Source of the DNA: Oscillospiraceae bacterium
GTDB taxonomy: Bacteria > Bacillota > Clostridia > Oscillospirales > Oscillospiraceae
NCBI GenBank assembly: GCA_902765975.1
Contig: CACXBO010000202.1
Span: 1-9,523 of the forward strand
Length of the DNA: 9,523 bases
Direction of reading: 5' to 3'
In this document: one piece after another, positions 7,114 to 9,523 of the stretch
Layout: every line of letters starts with the position of its first letter
How positions within the stretch are numbered: the stretch's first letter is position 1
Notes under the pieces: generated by a model
Seen by the model: the letters and a program-made list of their open reading frames with translations, nothing else
What the model was told of the DNA's origin: nothing
Database searches by the model: none
Made by a program: the position numbers and the translations under genes

Positions 7114-7653
7114 ATGATAGAAAACGATATTCAGCGCATATTTTTTTCCGAAGAAGAGATCAGAGCTCGCGTCAAGGCCCTCGGCGAGGAGATAACCCGC
7201 GACTATATGGACAAGGACCCGATGATGGTCGGAGTTCTGAAGGGCTCTTTCGTTTTCATGGCGGATCTCGTGCGTGCCGTAAACACTTACTGCGACATCG
7301 ACTTTATGGCCGTCTCATCCTACGGTAACGGCACAAAGACGACCGGCGCTGTCAGCATAAGGAAGGACTTAAGCCACGATATTGCCGGCAGGCATATCAT
7401 CGTTATCGAGGACATACTCGATTCCGGCGTCACTCTCTCCTATCTGAAGGGCTACCTTATGAACAGGCAGCCGGCTTCGATATCTATCTGCACTCTCCTC
7501 GATAAGCCGAGCCGCCGCAAGGCGGATATAAAGGCGGATTACGTCGGTTTTCTCTGCCCGGACGCCTTCATAGTCGGATACGGGCTCGACTACGCGGAGA
7601 GATACCGCAATCTCCCATATATCGGTGTTCTCAAGCCCGAGATATACGAATAA
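7114..7653 (+). CDS. hpt: Hypoxanthine phosphoribosyltransferase
   Basis: This is a 179-residue purine-salvage enzyme of normal size that joins hypoxanthine (and often guanine) to PRPP to give IMP or GMP. The PRPP loop VIEDILDSGVTL (97-108) carries the acidic pair E99-D100 and the expected catalytic D103. LKGSFVFMADL (42-52) supplies the cis-peptide loop, SYGNGT (69-74) belongs to the flexible loop, and GYGLDYAERYRNLPYIGVL near the C-terminus is the family's base-binding signature. The SD GAGGAG (7100-7105) lies 8 bases before the ATG, and the gap to tilS is 16 bases. The tilS-hpt-ftsH order is the classic Firmicute one. In B. subtilis the TilS and HprT proteins have been reported to act together in activating ftsH; whether that holds here is unknown. 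Confidence 0.97.
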   Translation: MIENDIQRIFFSEEEIRARVKALGEEITRDYMDKDPMMVGVLKGSFVFMADLVRAVNTYCDIDFMAVSSYGNGTKTTGAVSIRKDLSHDIAGRHIIVIEDILDSGVTLSYLKGYLMNRQPASISICTLLDKPSRRKADIKADYVGFLCPDAFIVGYGLDYAERYRNLPYIGVLKPEIYE

Positions 7654-7663
7654 AACTCAACCC

Positions 7664-7684
7664 GTTTCCGCTTTGGCGGCAAAC
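7664..7684 (+). other. Hairpin in the hpt-ftsH gap, just before the ftsH ribosome site
   Basis: GTTTCCGC (7664-7671) pairs with GCGG-c-AAAC (7676-7684), giving 8 bp with one bulged C (7680) and a TTTG loop. It ends directly before the ftsH SD, which it leaves free. It lacks a T-run, so it is unlikely to be a terminator; mRNA processing or protection is possible. The pairing is seen; the role is inferred. Confidence 0.4.
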
Positions 7685-7685
7685 G

Positions 7686-7696
7686 AAAGGAAGTGA
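7686..7696 (+). promoter_or_regulatory. Ribosome binding site that sets the TTG start of ftsH
   Basis: AAAGGAAGTGA is identical to the dnaB site at 4403-4413 and matches nine of ten bases of AAGGAGGTGA. It ends 4 bases before TTG 7701-7703. The next in-frame ATG is over 140 bases further on, beyond the first membrane helix, so TTG is the credible start. Confidence 0.8.
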
Positions 7697-7700
7697 GCCC

Positions 7701-9523
7701 TTGAACGAAAACAATAATAACAACGAAGGCCGCAGACGCAGACCGGATATCGGCTTTTATATTTTCATTCTTATAATACTCGTAGCTACCGTTTATCTGC
7801 TCGCCGGAAGGAACGTCGACTCTGAGCCGATAACCTATTCGGACATGCTCAGGCAGTTCAACCAGGGCAACGTTGCCTCCTTTGAGGTGCGCGACGACAG
7901 CGTGATAATGGAGCTTAACGAGCCGATAAACGGTCACAAGATTGCGACGCATAAGCTTTACAGCTTCTCCGCATTTTACGAGGATCTCAACGACGTTATC
8001 CAGGAGCAGCTCTCAAAAGGCACTCTAAAAGAATACGATTTCGTACCGAACACAACCTCGTGGCTCGTCAGCCTCATCCCCTACGCGCTCATACTGATCG
8101 TCATGGCCGCGCTCTGGTTCTTTATGCTGCGCGGAGCTGCGGGTGGCAGAGACGGTCTGGGCGGCGTCGGGCGTTTCGGTAAGGCAAACACCAAGCTCGG
8201 CAGCTCCAACAGGGAAAAGAAGACCTTTGCCGACGTTGCGGGAGCCGACGAGGAAAAGGCAGAGCTTGAGGAGATTGTCGACTTCCTGCGCGATCCCGGC
8301 AAGTATGCAAGGCTCGGCGCGCGTATCCCGAAGGGCGTCCTCCTTGTAGGCCCTCCGGGCACGGGCAAGACCCTGCTTGCGAGAGCGGTCGCCGGCGAGG
8401 CAAACGTTCAGTTTCTTTCAATCTCCGGATCCGATTTCGTTGAGCTGTACGTCGGAGTAGGCGCGAGCAGAGTCCGCGATCTCTTCGATCAGGCGAAAAA
8501 GCTCGCACCCGCCATCATCTTCATCGACGAGATAGACGCAGTAGGGCGTCAGCGCGGAAGCGGTCTCGGCGGCGGCCACGACGAGCGTGAGCAGACTCTT
8601 AACCAGCTTCTCGTGGAAATGGACGGTTTTTCAAACAACGAGGGCGTTATCGTAATGGCGGCTACCAACCGCTCGGATATCCTCGACTCAGCTCTTCTCC
8701 GTCCGGGAAGATTCGACAGGCAGATCTACGTCGGAGTGCCGGACGTTAAGGGACGCGAGGAGATCCTGAAAATACACTCGCGCGGCAAGAGCCTCGGCGA
8801 CGACGTTGATCTCAAGGGCATCGCTCAGGGCACGGCTGGCTTTACCGGCGCCGATCTTGAAAACCTTATGAACGAGGCGGCTCTGCTTGCCGCCCGCCGC
8901 AACAAGCCCTATATCACCCAGGAGGAGATAGACTCCGCGATACTCAAGGTGGAAATGGGGCCGGAAAAGAAGAGCCACGTCGTCTCCGAGAAGGAACGCA
9001 GGCTTACGGCATACCACGAGGCAGGTCACGCAATCGCCGGAAGATTTCTGGAAAACGTCGACCCTGTACACTATATTACTATCATCCCCAGAAAGGGCGC
9101 CGGCGGCTTCACCCTGTTCCGTCCCGACGAGGATACGAATTTCTACTCACGCACGAGGATGTTCGAGCAGATCGTCATGGCTCTCGGCGGAAGGACTGCC
9201 GAGCGTATGTTTATGGACGATATCTCGACAGGCGCTTCCGGGGACATTCAGCACGTAACTCAGATTGCCAGAAACATGGTAACAGTCTACGGAATGAGCG
9301 ACAGGCTCGGTCCTATCTCCTTTGACTCTTCGAGCCACAGCGTCTTTATCGGCCGCGATTTCGGTCAGACGAAGAGCTATTCCGAGGAAACTGCGGCAAT
9401 AATCGACGAAGAGGTCAAGCGTATTTTTGACGAAGCTGCCGAGAAATGCGAAGCTATCCTTTCGGAGCACCGCGATCTGCTTATTAAAACCGCCGAATAT
9501 CTCCTCGTTCACGAGAGCATGGA
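7701..9523 (+). CDS. ftsH: ATP-dependent zinc metalloprotease FtsH; C-terminal tail off the right edge
   Basis: 607 codons are visible from the TTG at 7701, and the C-terminal tail is missing. The enzyme is a hexameric membrane AAA+ protease that degrades misfolded membrane proteins and some regulators. An Asn- and Arg-rich cytoplasmic start is followed by TM1 (about 19-36), an extracytoplasmic domain of about 85 residues and TM2 (about 121-143). The AAA module has Walker A GPPGTGKT (217-224), pore-loop region SDFVELYVGVGASR, Walker B IIFIDEID (D276, E277) and the second region of homology ATNRSDILDSALLRPGRFD. The peptidase domain has zinc motif HEAGH (439-443) and the third ligand D515 in TGASGD. 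The helical region continues to the edge. All catalytic residues are present. It is the last visible gene of the block, 47 bases after hpt. Confidence 0.97.
   Translation, partial: MNENNNNNEGRRRRPDIGFYIFILIILVATVYLLAGRNVDSEPITYSDMLRQFNQGNVASFEVRDDSVIMELNEPINGHKIATHKLYSFSAFYEDLNDVIQEQLSKGTLKEYDFVPNTTSWLVSLIPYALILIVMAALWFFMLRGAAGGRDGLGGVGRFGKANTKLGSSNREKKTFADVAGADEEKAELEEIVDFLRDPGKYARLGARIPKGVLLVGPPGTGKTLLARAVAGEANVQFLSISGSDFVELYVGVGASRVRDLFDQAKKLAPAIIFIDEIDAVGRQRGSGLGGGHDEREQTLNQLLVEMDGFSNNEGVIVMAATNRSDILDSALLRPGRFDRQIYVGVPDVKGREEILKIHSRGKSLGDDVDLKGIAQGTAGFTGADLENLMNEAALLAARRNKPYITQEEIDSAILKVEMGPEKKSHVVSEKERRLTAYHEAGHAIAGRFLENVDPVHYITIIPRKGAGGFTLFRPDEDTNFYSRTRMFEQIVMALGGRTAERMFMDDISTGASGDIQHVTQIARNMVTVYGMSDRLGPISFDSSSHSVFIGRDFGQTKSYSEETAAIIDEEVKRIFDEAAEKCEAILSEHRDLLIKTAEYLLVHESM

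Noticed and set aside
7590..7620. Inverted repeats (GGAGA/TCTCC and GCGG/CCGC) near the end of hpt
   Set aside because: They are short, mutually exclusive and encode the conserved YAERYRNLPY motif, so coding constraint is enough to explain them.
7701..7727. Asn-rich run at the start of FtsH as a possible microsatellite or phase-variable tract
   Set aside because: The codons are mixed AAC/AAT and too few to form a slippage-prone repeat; polar tails before TM1 are ordinary in FtsH.

Overview
The window looks like chromosomal core DNA of a Firmicute, most likely a gut-type member of the Clostridia. The evidence is the gene content and order (gdpP-rplI-dnaB and tilS-hpt-ftsH blocks), strong AAGGAGG-type Shine-Dalgarno sites, TTG starts, a textbook sigma-A promoter, and a Clostridia-type nucleotidyltransferase/mutase-like fusion. 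Base composition is moderately G+C rich. The genus cannot be fixed from the sequence alone. No mobile element, CRISPR array, tRNA or rRNA gene is visible.

Layout. Positions 1-1710 (minus strand) hold most of a sugar-phosphate nucleotidyltransferase fused to a left-handed beta-helix and a degenerate phosphohexomutase-like domain. Its 3' end lies off the left edge. Positions 1711-1855 are a divergent intergenic region. It carries an 8-bp hairpin that would mask the ribosome site of the minus-strand gene, and a near-perfect promoter reading rightward. From 1856 to the right edge six genes run on the plus strand with short gaps or overlap: gdpP (c-di-AMP phosphodiesterase), rplI (ribosomal protein L9), dnaB (replicative helicase), tilS (tRNA-Ile lysidine synthetase), hpt (hypoxanthine phosphoribosyltransferase) and ftsH (membrane AAA+ metalloprotease, cut by the right edge). 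No gene-free stretch exceeds about 145 bases.

How the genes fit together. The plus-strand block reads as one housekeeping operon driven from the promoter at 1779-1807. It joins two modules that are separate in Bacillus subtilis (gdpP-rplI-dnaB and tilS-hpt-ftsH) at a 4-base stop/start overlap between dnaB and tilS. The products cover second-messenger turnover, ribosome structure, replication, tRNA decoding fidelity, purine salvage and membrane protein quality control. Small hairpins in the gdpP-rplI and hpt-ftsH gaps may set processing or partial termination points.

I do not see a wholly new system. The points most worth a second look are the apparently dead mutase-like domain of the leftmost gene, the Shine-Dalgarno-masking hairpin in front of it, the Asn replacing the usual His in the DHHA1 glycine motif of GdpP, and the merged operon.
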